Shown here: piece by piece, positions 17,248 to 24,439 of the stretch
Position numbering within the stretch: position 1 is the stretch's first letter
Layout of the letters: the number at the start of each line of letters is the position of its first letter
Source of the DNA: Thermocatellispora tengchongensis
GTDB lineage: Bacteria > Actinomycetota > Actinomycetes > Streptosporangiales > Streptosporangiaceae
Assembly (NCBI RefSeq): GCF_014202315.1
Contig: NZ_JACHGN010000013.1
Location: 1-64,000, forward strand
Reading direction: 5' to 3'
DNA: 64,000 nucleotides
Notes under the pieces: generated by a model
What the model was told of the DNA's origin: nothing
Database searches by the model: none
The model's input: the letters and a program-made list of their open reading frames with translations, nothing else
Position numbers and translations under genes: made by a program

Positions 17248-18195
17248 GTGAGCCTAGGTTACTTCTTCAAGGCCGGCGCGGCACTCGAGCCGCAGGGCCT
17301 CGAATTCTATGAACGCTATCCCAGCATGCGCGAGTGGTGCGAGCAGGCGGCCGGGTGGGTCGATCTGGACGCCCGGGAACTGCTCGCGATGGAGTCGCGG
17401 CGGGGCGATCCCCTCTATTTCGCGCTGCTGCGCAACATGGTGGTCTCGCTCGGCGTCATGGACATCCTCGCCGAGGCCGGCGTGCAGCCCAAGGCGATGG
17501 CGGGCCACTGCGCCGGCGTCATGCCGGCCGCCGCGGCGGCCGGTGGCGTGGACCGCAAGGACCTCATCACGCTGATCGGGCGGATCGCCGAGGCCCCCGG
17601 CACCGACGACAGCGGACGCACGGAGGGCCTGGCCCAGCTCGCCTTCGCCGAGGGCACCAGCCCCGCCGAGATCGAGTGGTTCTACGGCGACGAGTGGCCC
17701 GACGTGTACCTCGCGGCCGACTCCGGGCTGATCGCGGATGGCTCGTACCGCATCATCACGGTCTCCGGCTACATGGACGACCTGGAGAAACTCGCCGCCC
17801 GGATGCCGCGCAAGGAGCAGGTGCGCCTGTACGACACCTACGGCGCGGTGCACAGCCCCCGGTACAAGCCGATCCGCGACCACCTTGAGCCGTTCGTCCG
17901 GGCCACCGCGTTCCACGACCCGGTGGTGCCGATCTACTGCGGGCTCCAGCGCGAGCCGATCACGAAGGGCGAGCAACTGGCCGGGATCTTCATACGCTGC
18001 TTGACCGAGCCGGTGTGGGTGGACAACGTGCGGCTCGGGCTGAAGACGGAGGGCGTCCGGCTGGCGATAGCACCCGGCCCCGGCTCGCCGGCGCAGATGG
18101 AGTTCCTGCAGTGGCCGTTCGACGTGCTGGAGGTCCGCACGCCGGACGACGTCGTGAAGGCCATCGCCACCCTGGACGAGTACGCGGTGGGGTGA
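17248..18195 (+). CDS. Free-standing acyltransferase-fold protein with a Cys nucleophile
   Basis: This 315-residue protein has the FabD/PKS-AT plan in reduced form. The nucleophile elbow reads AGHCAG where ATs have GHSxG, placing Cys88 at the catalytic position. An Arg follows about 20 residues later (LIGRIAEA), as in extender-binding ATs. The GAVHSPRYKP segment aligns with the HAFHSP/YASHSP motif, putting His202 at the catalytic His. The N-terminal GQGxQ oxyanion loop is replaced by KAGAAL. A Cys-His dyad suggests stable acyl-thioester chemistry, such as acyl transfer between carriers, hydrolytic editing, or accepting an acyl group from the cluster's adenylating enzyme. The GTG start has GGAGG eight bases upstream. 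The gene is the last of the 16107 operon and is followed by a strong terminator. Confidence 0.8.
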   Translation: MSLGYFFKAGAALEPQGLEFYERYPSMREWCEQAAGWVDLDARELLAMESRRGDPLYFALLRNMVVSLGVMDILAEAGVQPKAMAGHCAGVMPAAAAAGGVDRKDLITLIGRIAEAPGTDDSGRTEGLAQLAFAEGTSPAEIEWFYGDEWPDVYLAADSGLIADGSYRIITVSGYMDDLEKLAARMPRKEQVRLYDTYGAVHSPRYKPIRDHLEPFVRATAFHDPVVPIYCGLQREPITKGEQLAGIFIRCLTEPVWVDNVRLGLKTEGVRLAIAPGPGSPAQMEFLQWPFDVLEVRTPDDVVKAIATLDEYAVG

Positions 18196-18214
18196 TCCCC
18201 CGGTACGGCGAGCG

Positions 18215-18261
18215 CAACCGGAACAGGACCGCCCTTGCGAAAGGGCGGTCCTGTTCGGTTG
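18215..18261. terminator. Bidirectional hairpin terminator
   Basis: GAACAGGACCGCCCTT pairs perfectly with AAGGGCGGTCCTGTTC around a four-base loop, and the stem continues with CAACC/GGTTG past one bulged G. It lies between the convergent acyltransferase-like gene (+) and sugar C-methyltransferase gene (-), so it can stop both transcripts. Confidence 0.85.
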
Positions 18262-18292
18262 CCGGAGGGGAGAAGTACCGGAGGGGGAGTCG

Positions 18293-19510
18293 TCACACTA
18301 TGCGCACCTCGGGGACCCACAGGATCCACTTGCCGCCCGCCTCGTGGAAGGCCCGCTCCTTGGCCATGATCTCCTCGGCGTGGTTCCAGGCGAACAGCAG
18401 CGCGTAGTCCGGGTACGGGTCGGAGAACGCCGACGGGGGCCGCACCGGCAGGTGCGAGCCGGGGGTGAGCCGGCCCTGCTTGGCCGCCGTCGAGTCGGTC
18501 ACGTACGCCACCAGGTCGGGCCCGATCCCGCAGTAGTTCGTCACCGTCGCGCTCTTGGCGGCGGCGCCGTACCCGATGACGGTGCGGCCCTGGGCGCGCA
18601 GGTCGGTCAGCAGGGCGACGAGGTCGTCGCGGTTCTTGCGGACGTTGGCCGCGAACCCCCGCAGCGTCTCCATGCGCCCCAGGCCCAGCTCCTCCTCCTC
18701 GGCCAGCAGCTCGGCGACGCTCGCGGTCGGGTGCCGGGCGCCCTGCCTGGCCAGGGTGTACCTGACCTCGCCGCCGTGCACGGGCAGCCGCTCGACGTCC
18801 ACGAGCGCGAACCCGTGCCGCTCGGCCATCGCCCGCACCGAACGCGCGGTGAAGAAGTAGAAGTGCTCGTCGTAGATCTGGTCGAACGCCGAGCGCCGGA
18901 CGATGTCGCCGAGGTACGGGTCCTCGAAGACGAAGATGCCGTCCGGCTTCAGCAGCCGGTCCACCCCGGACAGGATGGACTCCATGTAGGGGATGTGCGA
19001 GATCGTGTTGGCGGCGAAGATGACGTCGGCCGGCCCGTCGGCCGCGCGGATGCCGGCCGCGGTCGAGTCCTGGAAGAACTCGGAGATCACCCGGACCCCC
19101 GCCGCCTTCGCCAGCTCCGCCACGCCGCCGCAGGGCTCCACGCCCAGATGCCGGACGCCCTCCTCGGCGACGGCCTTCAACATGATCCCGTCGTTGCACC
19201 CGAGCTCGACGATGAACGGATCGTGCCCGGTCAGCTCCGTCTCCAGGAAGTGCCGCGCGGTGGCGTCGAAATGTTTCCGCATGACCGACGAACCCGACGA
19301 ATGATACGGGTACGCGTCATGGAACATCCGAATGCGCGGGACTTCTTCGACGAGCTGGACCATGGTGCAGGACCCGCACAGTCCCACGGCCAGCCGGAAG
19401 AAGAACTCGTCATCGGTCTGACCGACCTCGCGGAACGCGTTGGCCAGGGGCTGCTGTCCGAAGTCCAAGAATTCTTCGACAGGCCCACCGCACACACGAC
19501 AATTGAGCAT
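18293..19510 (-). CDS. NDP-hexose C-methyltransferase (EryBIII/TylCIII type)
   Basis: This 405-residue protein has the two-part build of deoxysugar C-methyltransferases. The N-terminal zinc-binding segment carries two cysteine pairs (CRVCGG near residue 4, CGSC near residue 45). A SAM fold follows with IVELGCNDGIML, and the C-terminal domain contains EDPYLGDIV..AFDQIYDEHFYFF and PVHGGEVRY. This family methylates a 4-keto NDP-sugar at C-3 or C-5 before the keto group is reduced. With the EryG-like O-methyltransferase and the 4-ketoreductase it fits a mycarose- or cladinose-like branch. It is transcribed leftward, diverging from the glycosyltransferase across a 145-base region that contains an inverted TAGGGG repeat. 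Confidence 0.9.
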   Translation of the reverse strand: MLNCRVCGGPVEEFLDFGQQPLANAFREVGQTDDEFFFRLAVGLCGSCTMVQLVEEVPRIRMFHDAYPYHSSGSSVMRKHFDATARHFLETELTGHDPFIVELGCNDGIMLKAVAEEGVRHLGVEPCGGVAELAKAAGVRVISEFFQDSTAAGIRAADGPADVIFAANTISHIPYMESILSGVDRLLKPDGIFVFEDPYLGDIVRRSAFDQIYDEHFYFFTARSVRAMAERHGFALVDVERLPVHGGEVRYTLARQGARHPTASVAELLAEEEELGLGRMETLRGFAANVRKNRDDLVALLTDLRAQGRTVIGYGAAAKSATVTNYCGIGPDLVAYVTDSTAAKQGRLTPGSHLPVRPPSAFSDPYPDYALLFAWNHAEEIMAKERAFHEAGGKWILWVPEVRIV

Positions 19511-19543
19511 GTCGAAACCGTATTTCCGCGTGGTGGTGCACGC

Positions 19544-19572
19544 AACCCCTAGTGGAACGGCCGCTAGGGGTT
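19544..19572. promoter_or_regulatory. Inverted TAGGGG repeat in a divergent promoter
   Basis: AACCCCTAG and CTAGGGGTT form a perfect 9-base inverted repeat separated by 11 bases, so the half-sites are about two helical turns apart. It lies between the divergent C-methyltransferase (start 19510) and glycosyltransferase (start 19656). Symmetry and spacing suit a dimeric activator serving both directions. Confidence 0.55.
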
Positions 19573-19655
19573 GACGCCCCGGCCCGGATAAAACACGCTC
19601 GGCCTATCTCGCAAATCGTGGGGCAAGGGTTTTCGCGATATCGGAGGGGGCTGGA

Positions 19656-20927
19656 ATGCGCGTCCTGGTCGTGACGCTGCCGGCGAAGACGCACCTGTAC
19701 AACATGGTGCCGCTGGCGTGGGCCATGCACGTGACCGGGCACGAGGTCGTCGTGGCCAGCACGCCGGACGCGGCCGGCGTGATCGCCGGGACCGGCCTGC
19801 CCTCCGTGCCCCTGGGCAGCCCGGTCCACCTGGACGAGGCGATGCGCCGCGAGCCGCGTGACCCCGCCATGGGGCAGAGCGCGTGGGTGGACATCGCCGA
19901 GCCCGACGAGCGCAAGATGACCTGGGACTTCGTGCTGCCCATCATCACCTACGGGTCGTACCTGTTCCAGACGGTCAACACCGACAAGGTGATCGACGAC
20001 ATGGTGGCGTTCGCCCGGGAGTGGAAGCCCGACCTGGTGATCTGGGACCCGCTGATGTTCGCCGCGCCGATCGCCGCCCGCGCCGTAGGGGCCGCGCACG
20101 CCCGGATGCTGTGGGGGCCCGACCTGATCGGCCGGATCAGGAAGATCTTCCTGCGCTTCCTGGACCACCCGTTGTCGGAGTTCACCGAGGACCCGCTCGG
20201 CGACTGGCTGCGGCGCAGCGCCCGGCGGTACGGCCAGCGCTTCGATGAGGAGATGGTCGCCGGGCAGTGGACGATCGACCCCACCCCGCAGTGGTTGCAG
20301 TACTCCGTGGACCTGGAGTACGTGCCGATCCGGTTCGTCCACTACAACGGGCCGTCGGAGATCCCCGGCTGGGCGCTGGAGAAGCCGGACCGGCCGCGCA
20401 TCGTGCTCACCCTCGGCCTGTCCAAGCGGGAGCTGGAGGGCGACGTGTCGCGCTTCCTGTCGGCGATGCTGGAGGCGGTGGAGGGCCTCGACGTCGAGGT
20501 GATCGCCACGCTCGACCCGCTCCAGCTCGGGCGGGCCGCCCGCGTGCCCGCGAACGTCAAGACGGTCGACTTCGTACCGCTGAACACGATCCTGCAGACC
20601 AGCTCGGCCATCGTGCACCACGGCGGCTTCGGCACCTTCGGCAACGCCCTGGCCCGCGGGGTGCCCCAGTTCCTCGTCCCGGACGACACCTGGGACACCG
20701 TGCTCATCGGCGACCACCTGGTCCGGCGCGGCGCCGGCATGTGCATACCGCCTGAGCGGCGCTCGCCGGGGGAACTGCGCGAGGCCATCCAGCGCATCAT
20801 CACCGACCCGTCGTACCGGGAGAACGCGCTGGCCCTCAGCCGGGAGAACCAGGAACTGCCCGGACCCGTGGACCTCGTGCCGGTCCTGGAGTCGCTGACC
20901 GCCAAGCACCGCGTGGCGCGCGGCTGA
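19656..20927 (+). CDS. TDP-sugar-dependent macrolide-type glycosyltransferase
   Basis: This 423-residue GT-B enzyme is of the EryCIII/DesVII/TylMII lineage. The N-terminal acceptor domain begins MRVLVVTLPAKTHLYNMVPLAWA, and the C-terminal donor domain carries VHHGGFGTFGNALARGVPQF and a D-x-x-x-x-x-D-H-L segment typical of TDP-deoxysugar binding. It attaches a deoxysugar to the cluster A aglycone. Several relatives that transfer dimethylamino sugars need a P450-like helper protein, and none is visible here; the P450 at 14724 keeps its heme Cys. The start has GGAGGGGG upstream. It is 26 bases from the DesVI-like gene, which suggests that the dimethylamino sugar is its donor, though this is an inference. 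Confidence 0.9.
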   Translation: MRVLVVTLPAKTHLYNMVPLAWAMHVTGHEVVVASTPDAAGVIAGTGLPSVPLGSPVHLDEAMRREPRDPAMGQSAWVDIAEPDERKMTWDFVLPIITYGSYLFQTVNTDKVIDDMVAFAREWKPDLVIWDPLMFAAPIAARAVGAAHARMLWGPDLIGRIRKIFLRFLDHPLSEFTEDPLGDWLRRSARRYGQRFDEEMVAGQWTIDPTPQWLQYSVDLEYVPIRFVHYNGPSEIPGWALEKPDRPRIVLTLGLSKRELEGDVSRFLSAMLEAVEGLDVEVIATLDPLQLGRAARVPANVKTVDFVPLNTILQTSSAIVHHGGFGTFGNALARGVPQFLVPDDTWDTVLIGDHLVRRGAGMCIPPERRSPGELREAIQRIITDPSYRENALALSRENQELPGPVDLVPVLESLTAKHRVARG

Positions 20928-20953
20928 CCCGGCGCGCCGGAAGGAGACCCGCC

Positions 20954-21673
20954 GTGTACGGAGCCGACACCGCCGCGATCTACGACCAGCAGCACCGGGC
21001 CCGCGGCAAGGACTACGAGGGCGAGGCCCGCTACGTCGCCGAGCAGATCCTCGCCCGCTTCCCGGGCGCGCGCTCGCTGCTCGACGTCGCCTGCGGCACC
21101 GGCGGCCACTACGAGCCGTTCCGCGCCTACTTCGGCACCATCGAGGGCGTCGACCTGTCCGAGCCCATGCTGCGGATCGCCCGCGCCGCCCACCCCGGCG
21201 CCGTCTTCCACCGGGGCGACATGCGCGACTTCGACCTCGGCCGCACCTTCGACGCCGTCACCTGCCTGTTCGCCTCCATCGCCTACGTCGCCTCCCAGGC
21301 GGAGCTGCGCCGGGCGCTGGAGCGGTTCGCGGCGCACGTCGTGCCCGGGGGAGTGGTGGCGGTGGAGCCGTGGTGGTTCCCCGAGACGTTCCTGGACGAC
21401 TCGGTCTCGCGCGCGATCGTGGAGGGCGAGGGCCGTACCATCGCGCGGGTGACGCACACCGTCCGCGACGGCGACGCGTCCCGGATGGAGGCGCACTACC
21501 TGGTCGCCGAGCCGGGCGTGGGCGTGCGCCACTTCACCGAGACGCACCGGGCCATGCTGTTCACCAGGGAGCAGTACGAGGACGCCTTCGTCCGGGCCGG
21601 GCTGAAGCCCGAGTACCTGGCGGGCACGCAGAGCGGCCGGGGCCTGTTCGTGGGCGTCCGCGAGGCGCTGTAG
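20954..21673 (+). CDS. DesVI/EryCVI-type NDP-aminosugar N,N-dimethyltransferase
   Basis: This 239-residue SAM methyltransferase is close to DesVI and TylM1 in length and landmarks: an N-terminal YDQQHRARGKDYEGEA, motif I LLDVACGTGGHYEPF, the GDMRDFDLGR stretch, VEPWWFPETF, MEAHY, GVRHFTETH, and a C-terminal GRGLFVGV. The family twice N-methylates a TDP-3-amino-3,6-dideoxyhexose, giving desosamine- or mycaminose-like sugars. The GTG start is preceded by AAGGAGA. It is co-transcribed with the glycosyltransferase. The aminotransferase that would supply the amino group is not in the window and presumably lies to the left. Confidence 0.92.
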   Translation: MYGADTAAIYDQQHRARGKDYEGEARYVAEQILARFPGARSLLDVACGTGGHYEPFRAYFGTIEGVDLSEPMLRIARAAHPGAVFHRGDMRDFDLGRTFDAVTCLFASIAYVASQAELRRALERFAAHVVPGGVVAVEPWWFPETFLDDSVSRAIVEGEGRTIARVTHTVRDGDASRMEAHYLVAEPGVGVRHFTETHRAMLFTREQYEDAFVRAGLKPEYLAGTQSGRGLFVGVREAL

Positions 21674-21687
21674 CGGTCCTGTAGCAG

Positions 21688-21721
21688 CGTGAGCGCGCCG
21701 GGGTTCCCCGGCGCGCTCACG
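21688..21721. terminator. Bidirectional hairpin terminator
   Basis: A perfect 16-bp stem (CGTGAGCGCGCCGGGG with its complement) surrounds a two-base loop. It lies between the DesVI-like gene (+) and the convergent ketoreductase gene (-). It has no U tract, as is usual in actinomycetes. Confidence 0.85.
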
Positions 21722-21723
21722 TC

Positions 21724-21757
21724 GTCGTCTCAGGCCGTCTGTCGTCTCAGGCCGTCT
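21724..21757 (+). repeat. 17-bp direct tandem duplication
   Basis: GTCGTCTCAGGCCGTCT occurs twice back to back between the terminator and the 3' end of the leftward ketoreductase gene. It looks like a recent slippage event without an obvious role. Confidence 0.75.
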
Positions 21758-21764
21758 GGCCGCT

Positions 21765-22721
21765 TCAGCGGTGGCTGACCTCGGCGTCCAGGGTCAGCTC
21801 GCGCCAGAAGTCGCGCACCGACTCCCGCAGGGTCCGCCGCGGACGCCAGCCGAGCAGTTCCGCCGCGCGGCTGATGTCCACCTGCAGCCAGTCCTCGTCC
21901 GAGCCGGCCTTGGTGGTCCGGCCGGCCTCGACCTCCAGCAGCCTGGCCGGGATGCCGCTCAGCTCGATGAGCAGGTGCACCAGGCTGCGCACGGCGACGA
22001 CCTCGCCCCGCCCGATGTCCACGACCTCCCCGCACACCGGCGCGGCCGTGGCCAGCGCCACCGCGTCCGCCACGTCGCGCACGTCCACGTAGTCGCGGTG
22101 CGCGCGCAGCGGCGAGAGCCGCACCGTCGCGGTCCCGCCGCCGGCCGCCGCGAGCAGGTGCTCGGCCACCTGGCCGAGCAGGCTGATCTGCGGGGTCCCG
22201 GGGCCGGCGCAGTTGGCGACGCGCAGCACCATCGCGTCCACGCCGCCCGTCCTGGCCGCGGCCACGACCGCCTCGGTGGCCGCCAGCTTGGCCTTGCCGT
22301 ACTCGCTGGTGGGGACGGCCGCGGTGTGCGCGCCCACGGTCATGCCCGCGCCGCCGGAGCCGTACTCCAGGACCGACCCCAGGTGGATCAGCCGGGGGCG
22401 GTGGGTCATCAGCCCCATCGCCTCCACCACCGACAGGGTCGGCAGCGTCACGGCCGGCCACATCTCCGGCTCCGTCTTGCTCCAGATGCTGCCGACGGCG
22501 TTCACCACGACGCGGGGACGCACCTCCTCCAGTGTCGCGGCGAGGGCGCTCGCGCTGAGCGCGGACAGGTCCAGGCGCAGGAACGGGTGGGCGAACCGGG
22601 CCGGCGGCGGTCGCCGGCCGGTCGCCAGCACCTCGCCGCCCGCCGCCGCGAACGCGTCGCAGATGTGACGGCCGACGAAACCGGTGCCGCCGAGCACCAT
22701 GACCCTACCGCCGAAGGGCAT
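21765..22721 (-). CDS. NDP-hexose 4-ketoreductase (extended SDR, EryBIV-like)
   Basis: This 318-residue Rossmann protein has the nucleotide-binding VMVLGGTGFVG at the N-terminus and an SEYGKAK segment with the catalytic Tyr and Lys. The C-terminal region, from DVRDVADAV to LGWRPRRTLRESVRDF, is typical of NDP-sugar epimerase/dehydratase-like enzymes. Size and context fit the 4-ketoreductases that finish deoxysugars such as mycarose. A dehydratase or epimerase role cannot be ruled out by inspection. It is the third gene of a leftward unit after the adenylating enzyme and the MIO enzyme, 52 bases downstream of the latter. Confidence 0.8.
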   Translation of the reverse strand: MPFGGRVMVLGGTGFVGRHICDAFAAAGGEVLATGRRPPPARFAHPFLRLDLSALSASALAATLEEVRPRVVVNAVGSIWSKTEPEMWPAVTLPTLSVVEAMGLMTHRPRLIHLGSVLEYGSGGAGMTVGAHTAAVPTSEYGKAKLAATEAVVAAARTGGVDAMVLRVANCAGPGTPQISLLGQVAEHLLAAAGGGTATVRLSPLRAHRDYVDVRDVADAVALATAAPVCGEVVDIGRGEVVAVRSLVHLLIELSGIPARLLEVEAGRTTKAGSDEDWLQVDISRAAELLGWRPRRTLRESVRDFWRELTLDAEVSHR

Positions 22722-22773
22722 GCGAACTCCCGCTGTCTTACGATCTCCAAAGGGTCACCCGGGCGCCGAAGGG

Positions 22774-24408
22774 CTACCCCGGCACGCGCTCGCCGGCCGG
22801 CAGCCCTTCGCTCACGATCCGGCGCAGCGCGCCCGTCTTGATCAGCTCGGCCACGGCGTGGATGTCGCGGTCCATGCGCCGGTCGGCCGCCACGAACGGC
22901 GCGTGCGCCCGGATCAGCTCGTACGCCGTGCGCACCGCCGGCGAGGCGAGCCCGGGGCCGCGCAGGTCGAGCGCCTGGGCCAGGGCCAGCAGGTGGATCG
23001 CCGCGACGTTGCGGGTGCACTCGATGATCGTGCGCGCGTCCCGGGCGGCGATGGTGCCCATGCTGACCTTGTCCTGGTTGTGCGCCTCGGTCGAGCGCGA
23101 GAACACCGTGGCCGGCGAGGAGTGCTTCAGAGCCTCGGCGGTGACGGCGGAGGCGGCGATCTGCATCCCCTTGAAGCCGTGGTGCAGCCCGGCCTCCCAC
23201 TGGTCGTCCTCGACCCGCGGGATCAGGTTGGGCGTCAGGCCGGAGTTGAACTTCTCGTCCACCACCAGCTCCATCTGCCGGTCCAGCAGGTCGGCCACGC
23301 TCGCGACGGCCACCTTCAGGCTGTCCATCGCGTGCCCCACGTGCCCGGCGTAGAAGTTGCCGCCGTGGTGGAGCGCGCCCTCGCCGGCGTCGAACAGCGG
23401 GTTGTCCGTGGAGGAGTTGATCTCCACGGTGACCCACCGCTCCGCCCACTCCAGGCAGTCGCGCAGCACGCCGATGACGTGCGGGGCGCAGCGCACGGAG
23501 TACTTGTCCTGGATCGGCTGGGACAGGCCCAGGAACGTCCGCTCCCCGATGGGGATGCGGTGCCCCAGGATCTCCTGGTAGCTCGTGGTGAGCTGGGAGC
23601 CGTCGAGCAGCGAGGAGATCAGCTCGGCGCTGGCCACCTGGCCCGGATGCGGCTTGTTGTGGTGGATGAACGGGCTGAAGTGCGAGGTGTTGCCGAGCAG
23701 CGCCTCGCAGGTCATCGCGCTGGCCAGATCGGCCGCGAACGCCAGCTCCCACGCGTCGGCGACCGCCAGCGCGGCGAAAGCGGAGGTGAAGGACGTCCCG
23801 TTGATCAGGGCCAGGCCCTCCTTCGGCTCCAGCGTCAGCGGGGCGATGCCCGCCTCGCGCAGGGCGTCCAGCACCGGCCGCGTACGGCCCTCGTGCAGCA
23901 CGTCCCCCTCGCCGAGCAGCGCCGCCGCCACGTAGCACAGCGGCACGAGGTCGCCGCTCGCGCCGAGCGACCCCTGCTCCGGGATCAGCGGCAGCATGTC
24001 GGCCTGCAAGTGGCGCAGCAGCGTCGCCGCGACCTCGGGCCGCACCGCCGACGGCCCCCGCACCAGGCAGTTCGCCCGGATGAGCATGGTCGCCCTGGTG
24101 ACGTCCGGCGCGGCGGTCGTCCCGACCCCGTTCAGGTGGTAGAGGATCAGGTTGCGCTGCAGCTCCGCCGCCTTCGCCGGGGCGATCTGACGGGCGCAAC
24201 TGTCCCCGAACCCGGTCGTCACCCCGTAGATGGGGATGCGCGCGTCGATCAGCTCGCGCTTGAGCACGACCGCTTCCTTCATCGCCGCGATCGACGGCTC
24301 GGCGATGTCCACGGCGACCGTGCCCCCGCTCGGGCGGGAGACGCGGACGACGTCCTGGACGGTGAGCGTCTCACCGTCCAGGCACACATTATCGACGAAG
24401 ATCTCCAC
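22774..24408 (-). CDS. MIO-dependent aromatic amino acid ammonia-lyase or 2,3-aminomutase
   Basis: This 544-residue member of the HAL/PAL family carries the Ala150-Ser151-Gly152 triad (SLGASGDLVPL) that self-condenses to the MIO electrophile, and the catalytic Tyr61 in YGVTTGFGDS. Family members either deaminate Phe or Tyr to cinnamate or coumarate, or shift the amino group to give a beta-amino acid. The GFGDS form resembles EncP and related secondary-metabolism enzymes that can do either. The residues next to the aromatic-ring pocket (LILYHLNGVG) do not settle Phe versus Tyr. The start is a GTG after GGGAG. The gene directly follows the adenylating enzyme, so the two probably make and activate the starter acid for the PKS. 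Confidence 0.9.
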   Translation of the reverse strand: MEIFVDNVCLDGETLTVQDVVRVSRPSGGTVAVDIAEPSIAAMKEAVVLKRELIDARIPIYGVTTGFGDSCARQIAPAKAAELQRNLILYHLNGVGTTAAPDVTRATMLIRANCLVRGPSAVRPEVAATLLRHLQADMLPLIPEQGSLGASGDLVPLCYVAAALLGEGDVLHEGRTRPVLDALREAGIAPLTLEPKEGLALINGTSFTSAFAALAVADAWELAFAADLASAMTCEALLGNTSHFSPFIHHNKPHPGQVASAELISSLLDGSQLTTSYQEILGHRIPIGERTFLGLSQPIQDKYSVRCAPHVIGVLRDCLEWAERWVTVEINSSTDNPLFDAGEGALHHGGNFYAGHVGHAMDSLKVAVASVADLLDRQMELVVDEKFNSGLTPNLIPRVEDDQWEAGLHHGFKGMQIAASAVTAEALKHSSPATVFSRSTEAHNQDKVSMGTIAARDARTIIECTRNVAAIHLLALAQALDLRGPGLASPAVRTAYELIRAHAPFVAADRRMDRDIHAVAELIKTGALRRIVSEGLPAGERVPG

Positions 24409-24439
24409 ACTGACTCCCGGTCGGCCTGCGCCCTCGGCG

